A stretch of 61,554 nt of DNA from Fuerstiella sp. (GCA_029245955.1 JAQWOH010000022.1:1-61554), one strand, 5' to 3'; positions 28,125 through 37,560 are shown, counted from the stretch's first letter. Numbers and translations are program-made. The notes: generated by a model not told the origin, from the sequence alone.

Positions 28125-28904
28125 TCATTCCGGAGCACCAACCTGACGAGCCACCGCCATCTCCTCGGTCATATCCCGTGGAATAGTCGGAGCCACCACG
28201 ATTTCTTCGATCACGGTCCGAGGTGGCAAAGTGGCCGCAAGGTGAATACAACGAGCAACGTCTTCGGGCTGCATCATGGTCTTGCGCGCGTCAGCACTCG
28301 GTGGCGCCGGTCGACCGTCCAGGATCGGAGTATCAACCTCCGCCGGCAGGATGACGGTTGCTCGAATCCCCATCGATCGCAGCTCAGCATTGAGCCCGTG
28401 CGAAAAATTCTGCGACGCAGCTTTGGCGGCTGAATACGGTGCTCCACCCAGGACCCCGGGTTTAAGTGCGGCCATCGACGATGTCGTAATAATAGTTCCT
28501 TCGCCTCGCGAAAGCATGTCCGGCAGACAGGCCTGAGTCAGCCGATAAACGGCTTCAATGTTCACCTTGAAGACAGAATCCCACTCGTCAGGTTGTACAT
28601 AGCGGACTGAGCGGACTCTCGAAGAAAAACCCGCGTTGTTGACCAGAATGTCGACTCGACCATGAGTGTCAATCGTCTTCTTCGCAACCACTGTGGTCTG
28701 GTCCCCGTCCATCAGATCTGCCGAATGAGCGATAGCTTCGCCACCTGCCGCAGCAATTTCCTCAACCACCGCATTCAGGGGTTCCGGCCGTCGTCCAACG
28801 ACCACAACATGCGCTCCGTCAGCCGCAAGTAGTTTCGCTGCAGCGCGACCAATACCCGTCCCGGCTCCCGTTACGATCGCCACTTTGCCTGTCAGTACGC
28901 CCAT
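28125..28904 (-). CDS. Short-chain dehydrogenase/reductase
   Basis: A 259-residue classical SDR; the ATG at 28904 gives the standard MGVLTGKVAIVTGAG start, and the open frame further upstream is not coding-like. The cofactor motif is TGAGTGIG (about 12-19), with NNAG (NNAGFSS) in the middle. The catalytic Ser is in TTSSMAALKPG and the YxxxK motif is YSAAK. A basic residue after strand 2 (VVVGRRPE) favours NADP(H). The oxidised substrate is unknown. It converges on the PhyH gene; the PQQ propeller gene upstream runs in the same direction with 155 bp between them. Confidence 0.9.
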   Translation of the reverse strand: MGVLTGKVAIVTGAGTGIGRAAAKLLAADGAHVVVVGRRPEPLNAVVEEIAAAGGEAIAHSADLMDGDQTTVVAKKTIDTHGRVDILVNNAGFSSRVRSVRYVQPDEWDSVFKVNIEAVYRLTQACLPDMLSRGEGTIITTSSMAALKPGVLGGAPYSAAKAASQNFSHGLNAELRSMGIRATVILPAEVDTPILDGRPAPPSADARKTMMQPEDVARCIHLAATLPPRTVIEEIVVAPTIPRDMTEEMAVARQVGAPE

Positions 28905-29059
28905 TTTTTTTCCGTTGATCTGAAGTGAAACATTGCCCTGTCTGAACCTGACATCGTATCGGGAACCACTCTCAGGAACGAGGAACGAGGGCCGGGAAGG
29001 TGGGACGAGGACGAATATTCGACAATCGTCTGCAGGTTTCAGGCGGCCGCAGGACCCTG

Positions 29060-30385
29060 TCACTCGTGCAGACAGTAAAGTTTGGTCCAGCTTCGCAGAA
29101 ACAAACTGTGACCGACCGCCACCGGCGAGGCATCAATCCGATCACCAACCTGATTCACGGCCGCCACTTCGAAAGTGGCATTATCCTTCAGCACGACACA
29201 GGTACCGTCGCGTCCGACAAAATAGAAATGCCCATTCGCAGCAATCGGAGACGAATAGACATTGCTCAGTCCCGGCAGACGGCGAGGTTCCGATGCGGGG
29301 CGTCCTGTGGCAGCGTCCAGCACCGACAGAATATTTCGGTTGGCACCGGTAAAGAACAAGCGCCCGTTGTGCAATAATGGAGACGGGACATAGGGTGTCC
29401 CTCGACGTGACAACACCCGAACGAAATCGGCATCGGTGACGTCACCGCGGGAATCCAGAGGAATTGACACTGCCAATGATCCCCGATAACCGCTCATGGC
29501 TACAACTGAATCTTCGAAACGAACAGGCGACGGAATCGCATTGACCGTCTGACCACCACAGGACCACAACTCGCTGCCGTCGACAAGGTCATAGGCTCGA
29601 ACCTTATTCGTACCGTTGGCAACCACCACGTCTCGCCCGGAAATGCTGGTAATCAGCGGAGTATTCCACGACGTCACTTCGTCAGGACGCATCGTCTTCC
29701 ACTTCACCGCGCCTGTGGATCCATCCAGACAGATGATAAACGACCCTTCTTCCTGGTCCCAGTTAACGACCAGTGAATCGGCATGAATCACCGGCGTCAC
29801 TGCTTCGCCCCAGCCGTATCGCGTTCGCATGTCACCCGGATCCGTTTTCCAAAGCAGTTGCCCGGCCAGCGAATAGCAGTAGATTCCCCGAGACCCGAAC
29901 GAAACATATAGTCGCTTCCCATCTGTGGCTGGTGAACTGCCCGCATAGGTATGAGTGGGATGATGTCCTTCGTGAGGCACCTCTTCGACTGCCGTCTTCT
30001 GCCACAACACTTTGCCGGTGACGCGATGAATACTCGTCACAAGAAAGCGAAAATAGACGTCCGGTGGCACGGTCTTTGAACGTTCATCCGCGGCAGGCAG
30101 TATCTTCGCTTTGCGGTCGGTCTGTTCAGCCGACAGCACGAACACCTGATTGCCCCATACGATCGGTGTGGATGTTCCTTCACCAGGCAGATCAGTATGC
30201 CATGCAATGTTTCGAGTCGCACTCCATTCTACAGGCGGTGTGGCGTTGTCGGCTGCAGTGCCGTTCGCAAACGGCCCGCGCCACTGATGCCAGTTAGCAC
30301 GCTGTTGCTCCGTGGGCACGTCGCCAGCCTGAAGGGCCAGGGTCATCAGAAACAGATGCACAACTGCTGCGGATCGAATTTCCAC
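29060..30385 (-). CDS. Exported PQQ-like beta-propeller (BamB-like) protein
   Basis: About 441 residues from a GTG at 30385, chosen because GGAG lies eight bases upstream and the product then begins with a signal peptide (SAAVVHLFLMTLALQAGD). The body is a single propeller of PQQ/quinoprotein-like repeats (NWHQWRGPFANGTA, HRVTGKVLWQK, LAGQLLWKTDPG, DGSTGAVKWKT, LVDGSELWSCGG). This class is abundant in planctomycetes and lacks the dehydrogenase active site; most are thought to be structural or binding proteins. It is transcribed away from the nucleoside hydrolase gene. Confidence 0.82.
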   Translation of the reverse strand: MEIRSAAVVHLFLMTLALQAGDVPTEQQRANWHQWRGPFANGTAADNATPPVEWSATRNIAWHTDLPGEGTSTPIVWGNQVFVLSAEQTDRKAKILPAADERSKTVPPDVYFRFLVTSIHRVTGKVLWQKTAVEEVPHEGHHPTHTYAGSSPATDGKRLYVSFGSRGIYCYSLAGQLLWKTDPGDMRTRYGWGEAVTPVIHADSLVVNWDQEEGSFIICLDGSTGAVKWKTMRPDEVTSWNTPLITSISGRDVVVANGTNKVRAYDLVDGSELWSCGGQTVNAIPSPVRFEDSVVAMSGYRGSLAVSIPLDSRGDVTDADFVRVLSRRGTPYVPSPLLHNGRLFFTGANRNILSVLDAATGRPASEPRRLPGLSNVYSSPIAANGHFYFVGRDGTCVVLKDNATFEVAAVNQVGDRIDASPVAVGHSLFLRSWTKLYCLHE

Positions 30386-30603
30386 TACGAATTCTCCGGA
30401 ACGCACACTGTAGAACCGCACAAAAATAATCGTTCCTCTGCAGAATAGACGTTCCGTCGCCGACCGGCAACAATGTGGCAGGCAACCGGGACGGTCGCTG
30501 CCCGACATCCGAAAACATGCGGGCGAAACCGCAACGAACAATTCGAAACCGTTGCACCGGAGTATGCTTCATGGTCTCTGACCAGTCATTTTCAGGAGTC
30601 ACC

Positions 30604-31644
30604 ATGCGTATCGTCTGTGCTTCGGTCATAGTGTCAGTGTTCCTTCTGGTGCCAGCAGCCAGTGCCGGCAAGCCAATCCCCATCATCTTCGACACCGACA
30701 TCGGAAACGACGTTGATGACGTTCTGGCTCTGGGGATGATTCATTCTTTACAGACACGTGGAGAGTGCGAACTACTGGCAGTGACCATTACCAAGGACCA
30801 CAATCAGTGCGCGGCCTTCGTTGATGCGGTAAACACGTTCTACGGTCGCGGCGACGTCGCGATCGGTGTGTGTCACAGTGGTATTACGACGCAGCAAAGC
30901 AAATTCACAGTTCTGGCGGCGGAAAAGGCGGGCCGTGCAGACCGTTACCCTCACGATCTGCGCGGCGGAAAACAGGCCCCCGATGCCGTTTCGGTGCTGC
31001 GTCAGGCGCTGGCGTCACAGGACGATAATTCTGTCGTGATTGCCCAGGTGGGATTTTCGACGAACCTCGCAGAACTGCTGAAATCTTCAGCCGACGATAT
31101 TTCGTCTCTGTCGGGTGTCGAACTCGTCAGAAAAAAGGTTCGATTGCTGTCCGTCATGGCAGGAGCATTTGCCCCGATCAAAGGCAAAGATCATTATGAA
31201 TACAATGTGTTGAAGGATATACCTGCGGCTCAGGCATTGGCAAACAATTGGCCGGGCGCGATCGTGTACAGCGGATTCGAAATCGGTCTTGCTGCCACTT
31301 ACCCGGCCACAAGCATTGATCGCGATTACGAATATGTATCACACCATCCACTGAAAGAGGCATATTATCTTTACGATCCGCCACCTCATAACCGTCCGAC
31401 CTGGGACCTCACGAGCGTGCTGTACGCCGTTTATCCCGATGCCGAGTACTTTGATGTCTCGCCGACCGGTACAGTTACCGTGGGAGCAAAGGGGCTGACG
31501 AAATTCGCGGTGTCCGAGATCGGTCGGCACCGTTTCCTGATCATGTCTGACCAGCAGCGTGTACGAGTCGTTGAGGCACTAGTCCAGCTTTCCAGTCAAC
31601 CGCCGGAGCCCCTGCGGCAACTACAGGTGGATCAGTCGCAGTGA
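30604..31644 (+). CDS. Exported nucleoside hydrolase
   Basis: A 346-residue member of the inosine/uridine-preferring nucleoside hydrolase family, which splits ribonucleosides into base and ribose. The calcium/ribose site FDTDIGNDVDD (about 23-33 in the protein) is intact. The start ATG at 30604 has AGGAG six bases upstream and gives a clean signal peptide (ASVIVSVFLLVPAASAG). The enzyme is therefore predicted to act in the periplasm. The stop codon overlaps the GTG start of the ribokinase gene by the sequence GTGA, so the two are translationally coupled. Confidence 0.9.
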   Translation: MRIVCASVIVSVFLLVPAASAGKPIPIIFDTDIGNDVDDVLALGMIHSLQTRGECELLAVTITKDHNQCAAFVDAVNTFYGRGDVAIGVCHSGITTQQSKFTVLAAEKAGRADRYPHDLRGGKQAPDAVSVLRQALASQDDNSVVIAQVGFSTNLAELLKSSADDISSLSGVELVRKKVRLLSVMAGAFAPIKGKDHYEYNVLKDIPAAQALANNWPGAIVYSGFEIGLAATYPATSIDRDYEYVSHHPLKEAYYLYDPPPHNRPTWDLTSVLYAVYPDAEYFDVSPTGTVTVGAKGLTKFAVSEIGRHRFLIMSDQQRVRVVEALVQLSSQPPEPLRQLQVDQSQ

Positions 31645-32579
31645 CGGCCTCCCTTCCACTGAAACTCCCACGAGTTCTGGTCGTCGGTTCGATCAACATG
31701 GACCTGGTTGTACGGTCCGAACACCTGCCTGCGCCGGGGGAAACGCTCATCGGCCACGGCCTGTCTGAGATTCCAGGAGGAAAAGGAGCCAACCAGGCCG
31801 TTGCTGCCGCGCGACTGGGAGCCGCCGTGTCACTGATTGGACGTCTGGGTGACGACGGTTTCGGAGACACTCTGCGAAACACACTGGCGGCCGAAGGGGT
31901 GGAAATTGACGGAGTGCTGAATACGCCGGACTGCTGCAGCGGTGTCGCCATGATCGGCGTTGAAGACAGCGGACAAAACTGCATCACCGTGGTCCCTGGC
32001 GCAAACGATCAACTGACGCCCGAAGATGTGGAGGAACAGGCGGAGGAATTCGATCGGGCTGATGTACTGCTGTTGCAGCTTGAAGTACCGATGGAAACGG
32101 TACTGACCGCAATCAGGCTGGCCGACATGAATAATCTTCTCACCATTCTTGACCCGGCACCAGCAATCCTCAATTGTCCCTCCGGACTGCTGAACGTCGA
32201 TGTCGTGTGTCCCAATGAAACAGAAGCGGCCCTGCTGAGCGGAATCGAGATCACAACCACAGGAACCGCACATAGAGCTGCCCAAAAGCTGCATCAGCTG
32301 GGAGCTCGGCAGGTGCTGATCACCCTGGGAAACAGGGGCGTTGTCTACCGAGACGCATCCGGCAGCAGCGGACACGTGGAACCGTTTTCAGTGACAGCGA
32401 TCGACACAACGGCAGCAGGCGATGCGTTTGCAGCCGCCGTTGGATTGCGTCTTGCAGAAGGAGCGTCTCTGCAGGACTCAGCACGATTTGCCTGTGCTGC
32501 AGGCGCCATGGCCGCGTCCCGGAAAGGAGCTCAGCCAGGCATGCCGTCTCGGGCAGAAGTGAACAGACTGCTGACTTGA
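31641..32579 (+). CDS. rbsK: Ribokinase (PfkB family)
   Basis: A 312-residue PfkB-type sugar kinase that would phosphorylate ribose to ribose 5-phosphate. The N-terminal VVGSINMDLVVR, the GGKGANQAVAAARLG motif and GDDGFG are typical of ribokinase. The C-terminal signature DTTAAGDAFAAA holds the catalytic Asp, with Ala replacing the first Gly of the usual GAGD. The GTG start overlaps the upstream stop codon. Paired with an exported nucleoside hydrolase, it gives a salvage route: external nucleoside, ribose uptake, ribose 5-phosphate. A ribose transporter is not seen nearby. Confidence 0.92.
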   Translation: MTASLPLKLPRVLVVGSINMDLVVRSEHLPAPGETLIGHGLSEIPGGKGANQAVAAARLGAAVSLIGRLGDDGFGDTLRNTLAAEGVEIDGVLNTPDCCSGVAMIGVEDSGQNCITVVPGANDQLTPEDVEEQAEEFDRADVLLLQLEVPMETVLTAIRLADMNNLLTILDPAPAILNCPSGLLNVDVVCPNETEAALLSGIEITTTGTAHRAAQKLHQLGARQVLITLGNRGVVYRDASGSSGHVEPFSVTAIDTTAAGDAFAAAVGLRLAEGASLQDSARFACAAGAMAASRKGAQPGMPSRAEVNRLLT

Positions 32580-32596
32580 AGTGCGATCACTTCAAG
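32575..32596. terminator. Perfect hairpin holding both convergent stop codons
   Basis: CTTGAAGTG (32575-32583), loop CGAT, CACTTCAAG (32588-32596). The TGA of the ribokinase gene (32577-32579) lies in the left arm and the TGA of the opposite hypothetical gene (32587-32589 read on the minus strand) begins in the right arm. It probably works as a two-way transcript end, although neither side has a U-tract. Confidence 0.55.
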
Positions 32597-33036
32597 ACGG
32601 CGTTTTCGGCGGAATGGAACTCTTCCCAGCGACACCAGGCGTAATTCCACTCCATCCACATTCGCATCACAGTCCACAGCGAACGCATCTTTTCCACGTG
32701 CTCCGAAGGCATCTTTGTCTGTGACGCGGCGGAATCCCGAGCAGCCATGTCCAGACCCCAGCGACGAGCCAGCGAGCGACACAGGCCGTCGGCCGACATA
32801 TCTGTCTCGTCGTCGCTGCAGGAATCCTCTACCAATGACGATTTTCGTTCGTCACCCACCATGTTCGCCCCGTCAGCAGTAACAAACATCTCAAACAGTC
32901 TGGAGCGATACGGATCCACTTCAAGCGGTTTCGTTTCTGACTTCGCGTCACCGATCAGAGTTTCGATTCCATTCAGAATCTCCTTCGCGACGCTTCTCTG
33001 GACTTCTTCTGATACGTGGATGTCTCGTGAGGACAT
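32587..33036 (-). CDS. Hypothetical protein
   Basis: About 149 residues from the ATG at 33036, with GGAAC about seven bases upstream; ATG at 33048 is an alternative. No known domain was recognised. It opens MSSRDIHVSEEV and is acidic in the middle (SCSDDETDMSADG). The end is Trp- and Met-rich (LWTVMRMWMEWNYAWCRWEEFHS), which suggests a compact helical C-terminus. No signal peptide is seen from this start. Its stop codon shares a hairpin with the ribokinase gene. Probably a lineage-specific protein. Confidence 0.6.
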   Translation of the reverse strand: MSSRDIHVSEEVQRSVAKEILNGIETLIGDAKSETKPLEVDPYRSRLFEMFVTADGANMVGDERKSSLVEDSCSDDETDMSADGLCRSLARRWGLDMAARDSAASQTKMPSEHVEKMRSLWTVMRMWMEWNYAWCRWEEFHSAENAVLK

Positions 33037-33376
33037 GCTGAGTTCCATTTCCTGAATCGGATGCGAATGTGTGCACGAAAACTCCGGGCAGCTGACGGCG
33101 GCGGCACACAAGTGGTTCGGCCGCAACAATATACGTCGACAGCAGCGATTCACAGTCAATGCTGCGGTGAATCTCAGAATTCACATAGCCTTGATTTCCG
33201 GTCTGTGTCAGAATCCCGCAGGTCATAGTATTTCGCTGACACCAGCATAACGATCCATCTGCCGCCCCCCCCGTATGTGGACCACGGAAACAGATGGCTG
33301 AAGAATCGGCTGGCTGCTCAAGACCGACAACGGAACCGCTGCTTCATCAACATCGCGAATCCCGGGAGACCACGGC

Positions 33377-34534
33377 ATGAAAGCCTTCGCCTACAAGAAA
33401 CCAAAGTCATCCGGTAGCAGGAAACTGGTCGGTCTCATTCTGGCTTTGATGCTGGCCATCTGGTACTTCGACATCATTCCGGAAGTCGGAACGGTGCCCA
33501 CGGGAGGACTGGAGGTCGACGTAACGAATCCAAATCTTAATGACTCGGATTTTCTGGCGATGCTCAACGATCCGCCGGCCGATGAAATTATCGACAATTC
33601 CAGCACGGATACACCTCCAGTGAATGAGGAAAAGGACCCTCTGCTGGCCGTTCTTGCCAGCACTGCCAAACCCATCGAAGAAGCATTTCCCGAATTCACT
33701 GAACCGCCGTTCCCGGTATCAGACAACTTCGTCGCTGAAGTCACTCCAATACCGCAGGCCGCTGGTGGTATTCAGCAGGCGGGTTTTGCCTCATCCACAA
33801 CTCCTGAACCAGAAGCGGCCATTGTGCAGGCCGTGCTGTCACCGGAAGTCGCCGCAACTCTGCGAAACGTCGAGCAGTGGGTCACCAATGGAGAAACACT
33901 GGAGGCACATGCGGCGCTTTCGCGGCTGTACTGGAAACAGCCCGAATATCGTGCTCAGATATTTGAGCAGATCGAAAAGACGGCCACCCAGATCTACGCC
34001 AATCCGCACTCGCACTTTGCAGAGCCGCACTTCGTTGAATTCGGCGACACACTCGAAGACATTGCTCAGCAGTATCAGGTGCCATGGCAGTACCTGGCAA
34101 AGCTGAACAGCACAAGTCGCGAAACGCTTCAGGCCGGTGAGAAACTAAAGGTGCTGAAGGGACCATTCGGAGCGGTCGTGGACCTGGACAGTTTCGAGAT
34201 AACGATTCATGCACATGGCTGGTACGTGCATCGATACCGGATTGGCGTTGGCAGGGAACTGGGCAGTACTGTCGGCGAATTCACCGTTCAGGACAAACGA
34301 CAGAATCCGAATTGGAATCGGCCCGATGGAGAAACCGTTGCTGCCGACGACCCGCAGAACCCGCTTGGTGAATACTGGATCGGCCTGAGTGAACACATCG
34401 GAATTCATGGCACGATCGATCCGGATTCGATTGGCAGGGAAACATCAGAAGGATCCATCCGCCTTGCCGATGGCGACGTCTCCGAAATCTTCAACCTGCT
34501 TGGCACTGGATCGAAGGTGGTGATTCGCCGATAG
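33377..34534 (+). CDS. LysM and L,D-transpeptidase (YkuD) protein with altered active site
   Basis: A 385-residue membrane-anchored protein. An N-terminal helix (about 17-33) is followed by a Pro/Glu-rich linker, a LysM-type peptidoglycan-binding motif at about 218-263 (VEFGDTLEDIAQQY), and a YkuD domain at about 265-385. YkuD enzymes make 3-3 peptide crosslinks through a Cys in a SHGC-like motif. Here the domain keeps GIHGT (H344) and ends with SEGSIRL, so Ser360 (codon TCC) stands where the Cys is expected and Glu replaces the preceding His. The fold looks intact, so the protein may be inactive, serine-based, or a binding module. Confidence 0.85.
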   Translation: MKAFAYKKPKSSGSRKLVGLILALMLAIWYFDIIPEVGTVPTGGLEVDVTNPNLNDSDFLAMLNDPPADEIIDNSSTDTPPVNEEKDPLLAVLASTAKPIEEAFPEFTEPPFPVSDNFVAEVTPIPQAAGGIQQAGFASSTTPEPEAAIVQAVLSPEVAATLRNVEQWVTNGETLEAHAALSRLYWKQPEYRAQIFEQIEKTATQIYANPHSHFAEPHFVEFGDTLEDIAQQYQVPWQYLAKLNSTSRETLQAGEKLKVLKGPFGAVVDLDSFEITIHAHGWYVHRYRIGVGRELGSTVGEFTVQDKRQNPNWNRPDGETVAADDPQNPLGEYWIGLSEHIGIHGTIDPDSIGRETSEGSIRLADGDVSEIFNLLGTGSKVVIRR

Positions 34535-34957
34535 GGTGCTGCCATTGTTGCTCTGCTGCGGCCGGCGACTCACCCACCAGAAGACGGCTGCGGCCGGAAC
34601 CGACGGTGCAATCGGAACATCGACAAACGCCACCAGAAAGACCAGCGCACGCTGCACCAAATAGCCACGCGCCACGTCGTTCGCTGCGTTCCAACACATC
34701 GTGTGATTCGTCGAAACGAAGACAGCCGCTGTCAGTCCGACAATAAACAGCAGTGTTGCAGCCCAGTCAGTCACGACGCCGGGCCAGTTCCGCGCCGCTA
34801 CAACGGCTGTCGGTATTAGCAATAGTACAATGAATCCATGTCAGACCAGCAGCGAACTGAGCGGAGGCCCGCAGCCCCGGGCCCGGCAAATCGAATAACC
34901 AGCGCCAACAATCTGCGCCACCGCCGGCTCCGCGCGCAGCACAAGAGAAATGGACAT
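34445..34957 (-). pseudogene. Possible membrane-protein gene interrupted by one TGA
   Basis: Read on the minus strand from the ATG at 34957 (MSISLVLRAEPAVAQ), the frame continues to 34445 with a single stop, TGA at 34841-34843. Beyond it come hydrophobic segments typical of membrane proteins (GFIVLLLIPTAVVAA, ATLLFIVGLTAAVFV, RALVFLVAFVDVPIAPSVPAAAVFWW). A TGG-to-TGA change would explain it. No family is recognised, and the last 90 bp overlap the transpeptidase gene on the other strand. Alternatives are a shorter gene starting at TTG 34822, or a chance open frame. Confidence 0.35.
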
Positions 34958-34970
34958 CAGCCACACTATG

Positions 34971-35006
34971 GTCGGCTCACAACAGGCGATCCTGTTGTGA
35001 GCCGAC
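34971..35006. promoter_or_regulatory. Perfect 16-bp hairpin
   Basis: GTCGGCTCACAACAGG (34971-34986), tetraloop CGAT, then the exact complement (34991-35006). Neither side is followed by a T-run, so it is not a standard terminator. It lies just upstream of the interrupted membrane gene and about 200 bp before the cytochrome-type gene. It could be an operator, an RNA-processing structure or a small repeat element. Confidence 0.6.
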
Positions 35007-35208
35007 CGCGACCACATGCGAGTTTCTCTTAAAGTACATCAACGGTGATATAGATTACACCGCGGCGCTACCAGCTGGCAGTGCACCACTGCACGCGTCA
35101 TTTGCATTGTGATTCGACTCGTTCGTGCACAGTAACTCGCGTTGCCACAACCACCGGATAGAATAATTCTTCGTCACTTCACGTTCCTCTGCCCCGAATT
35201 GCGCCACG

Positions 35209-37560
35209 ATGCGACTAATCTCCTGCCTGTGCTTCAGCCTGCTTCCAGTCTGCGCGACCGCCGGCATGGCCGATAAATCCCCACGCTATTCCACTGATGT
35301 CCGACCCATTCTGGCAAAGAACTGCTTTGCATGTCACGGCGGGGATGAGGGGTCGCGGGAAGGGGACCTGCGACTGGATGTGCCTGCAGATCCGGCAGAC
35401 AAGGACTCTGCGGCGCTGCGCGCGATTGTTGCAGGGCATCCAGACGAAAGTGAATTGATTCGTCGCGTGACGAGCGATGATGCAGAACTGGTAATGCCTC
35501 CGCGCGATTCCGGGCATGTGTTAACAGGAAATGAAATTAGGACGCTGCGGCAGTGGATCGCCGCAGGAGCAGAGTTTGAAATCCACTGGTCGTTCGTCCG
35601 GCCGGTTCTCCGAGACCCCGTCGCACTGAAAAACGACAGTTTCAGTCGCAGCGATATCGACCGGTTTGTACTGAGGCACCTCCGCAGCAAGGGGCTGACA
35701 CCTTCACCGCAGGCGGATGCATACACACTGATTCGCCGAACGTATCTCGCCCTGACTGGCCTTCCGCCCACTCCCGCTGCTGCCGACGTCTTCGCGGCAA
35801 ATGCGTCGGCCGAGGCCTTTGAAGCTGTCGTGGATGAATTGCTGCAGTCGCCAAAGTTTGGCGAACACTGGGCCACAATGTGGCTGGACCTGGCTCGATA
35901 CGCGGACACCAAGGGTTATGAAAAAGATCAGCCGCGAAACATCTGGCGGTATCGTGACTGGGTTATCGATGCTCTCAACAACGACATGCATTTCGATCAG
36001 TTCACCGCTGAACAGATCGCCGGAGACCTGTTCGAAGATGCCACCACCGAACAGATTCTGGCGACTGCCTTTCACCGCAACACCATGACAAATGACGAGG
36101 GCGGCACGGACAATGAAGAGTTCCGTATTGCTGCAGTGAAAGACCGAGTCGACACAACGATCCAGGTCTGGATGGGCCTGACCATGAGCTGCGCCAAGTG
36201 TCATTCGCATAAGTACGACCCGATCAGCCAGCACGAGTACTACCGGTTCATGGCATTCTTCAATCAGACAGAAGACGCCGATCGTTCCGACGACAAACCA
36301 CGACTTGCGACTCCAACCGCAGCACAGAAGCGACAACTGCTTGAGCTGACAGCAACACTTGAACAACTGCGGACCGCTCAACAGAAACAACCTGCACCGG
36401 ATTCCGATCCCGCTGCAGAGGGATCAGCAAAACAAGTGGCTGACACGGAAAAACAGCTGGAGGAATTGAAGAAGACAATTATCGAAACTCCGATCATGCG
36501 AGAACTACCGGCAGACAAACGAAGAGAAACGGCCGTGCACGTGCGAGGAAATTTTCTTGATCAGGGCGATAAGGTGACCGCAGCGTTTCCGGCAGCATTC
36601 GGTGCTTTCGCAGGACGTCAGTCCAGCAGCAGACTGGACGTTGCGACATGGCTGATGTCGGAAAAAAACCCGTTGACCGCGCGAGTGGCCGTGAATCGCA
36701 TCTGGAGCCGGCTGTTTGGCAAGGGCATCGTGGAAACGGAAGAAGATTTCGGTACGCAGGGAATGCCGCCGAGCCATCCGGAATTACTGGACTGGCTCGC
36801 AATGGAATTTCAGGACACTCACCAATGGTCGCTGAAGCGGTTGTGCAGAGCGATCGTAATGTCAGCCACGTACCAGCAGAGCGCCATCGTCACCGATGCG
36901 TCACGCAGTCTGGATCCACGGAATCGGTGGCTTAGTCGGGGACCACGTTTTCGTTTGTCCGCCGAGATGGTTCGCGACCAGGCGTTGGCCGTATCGGGCT
37001 TGCTGTCGGACACAATCGGCGGACCGTCAGTGATGCCGCCCCAACCCGGCGGACTCTGGCGTACCACCTACAGCACGCTCAAATGGGAGACACCCAGGGG
37101 AGAAGATCGGTATCGTCGGGGACTGTACACCTTCCTTCGTCGCACAAGTCCGTACCCATCGATGATCACGTTTGACAGTACCAGTCGAGAGGTCTGTCAG
37201 ATTCGTCGCATTCGCACAAACACACCATTACAGGCCCTTGTGACATTGAATGATCCGGTCTACGTGGAAGCGGCCGGAGCACTGGCAAGGAAGGTTGCAG
37301 GGTTCGAAATCAGCGCTGGTCTGAAAGCAATGTTTCGTCGGGTATTGATTCGTCCCGCCTCGGCGGATGAGCTGGCAGGATTATCACGTCTATTCGACGA
37401 GTCATTGACGGTGTTTCAGTCTGATTCCGCTGCTGCCACAGATTTACTGCAGAGTGCAGCACTGAGCGACACTCCGAAAGACAACTCCATCAAACTGGCC
37501 GCCTTGACTGTTGTCGCCGGCGTTGTTCTGAATCTCGACGAAACATTAATGAGACCATAG
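35209..37560 (+). CDS. PSCyt1/DUF1549/DUF1553 planctomycete cytochrome-type protein
   Basis: A 783-residue exported protein with the domain order typical of planctomycetes: signal peptide (about 1-19), a c-type heme-binding PSCyt1 segment with CFACH at C39-C42-H43, DUF1549 (PSCyt2, about 145-350) and DUF1553 (PSD1, about 430-700). A second Cys pair, CAKCHSHKYDP, lies in the DUF1549 part. A Gln/Glu-rich helical spacer (about 365-425) separates the two domains. It is followed after 24 bp by a DUF1501 gene, the usual partner. The pair is thought to act on complex extracellular substrates, but biochemical proof is scarce; the role is inferred from family context. Confidence 0.88.
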   Translation: MRLISCLCFSLLPVCATAGMADKSPRYSTDVRPILAKNCFACHGGDEGSREGDLRLDVPADPADKDSAALRAIVAGHPDESELIRRVTSDDAELVMPPRDSGHVLTGNEIRTLRQWIAAGAEFEIHWSFVRPVLRDPVALKNDSFSRSDIDRFVLRHLRSKGLTPSPQADAYTLIRRTYLALTGLPPTPAAADVFAANASAEAFEAVVDELLQSPKFGEHWATMWLDLARYADTKGYEKDQPRNIWRYRDWVIDALNNDMHFDQFTAEQIAGDLFEDATTEQILATAFHRNTMTNDEGGTDNEEFRIAAVKDRVDTTIQVWMGLTMSCAKCHSHKYDPISQHEYYRFMAFFNQTEDADRSDDKPRLATPTAAQKRQLLELTATLEQLRTAQQKQPAPDSDPAAEGSAKQVADTEKQLEELKKTIIETPIMRELPADKRRETAVHVRGNFLDQGDKVTAAFPAAFGAFAGRQSSSRLDVATWLMSEKNPLTARVAVNRIWSRLFGKGIVETEEDFGTQGMPPSHPELLDWLAMEFQDTHQWSLKRLCRAIVMSATYQQSAIVTDASRSLDPRNRWLSRGPRFRLSAEMVRDQALAVSGLLSDTIGGPSVMPPQPGGLWRTTYSTLKWETPRGEDRYRRGLYTFLRRTSPYPSMITFDSTSREVCQIRRIRTNTPLQALVTLNDPVYVEAAGALARKVAGFEISAGLKAMFRRVLIRPASADELAGLSRLFDESLTVFQSDSAAATDLLQSAALSDTPKDNSIKLAALTVVAGVVLNLDETLMRP

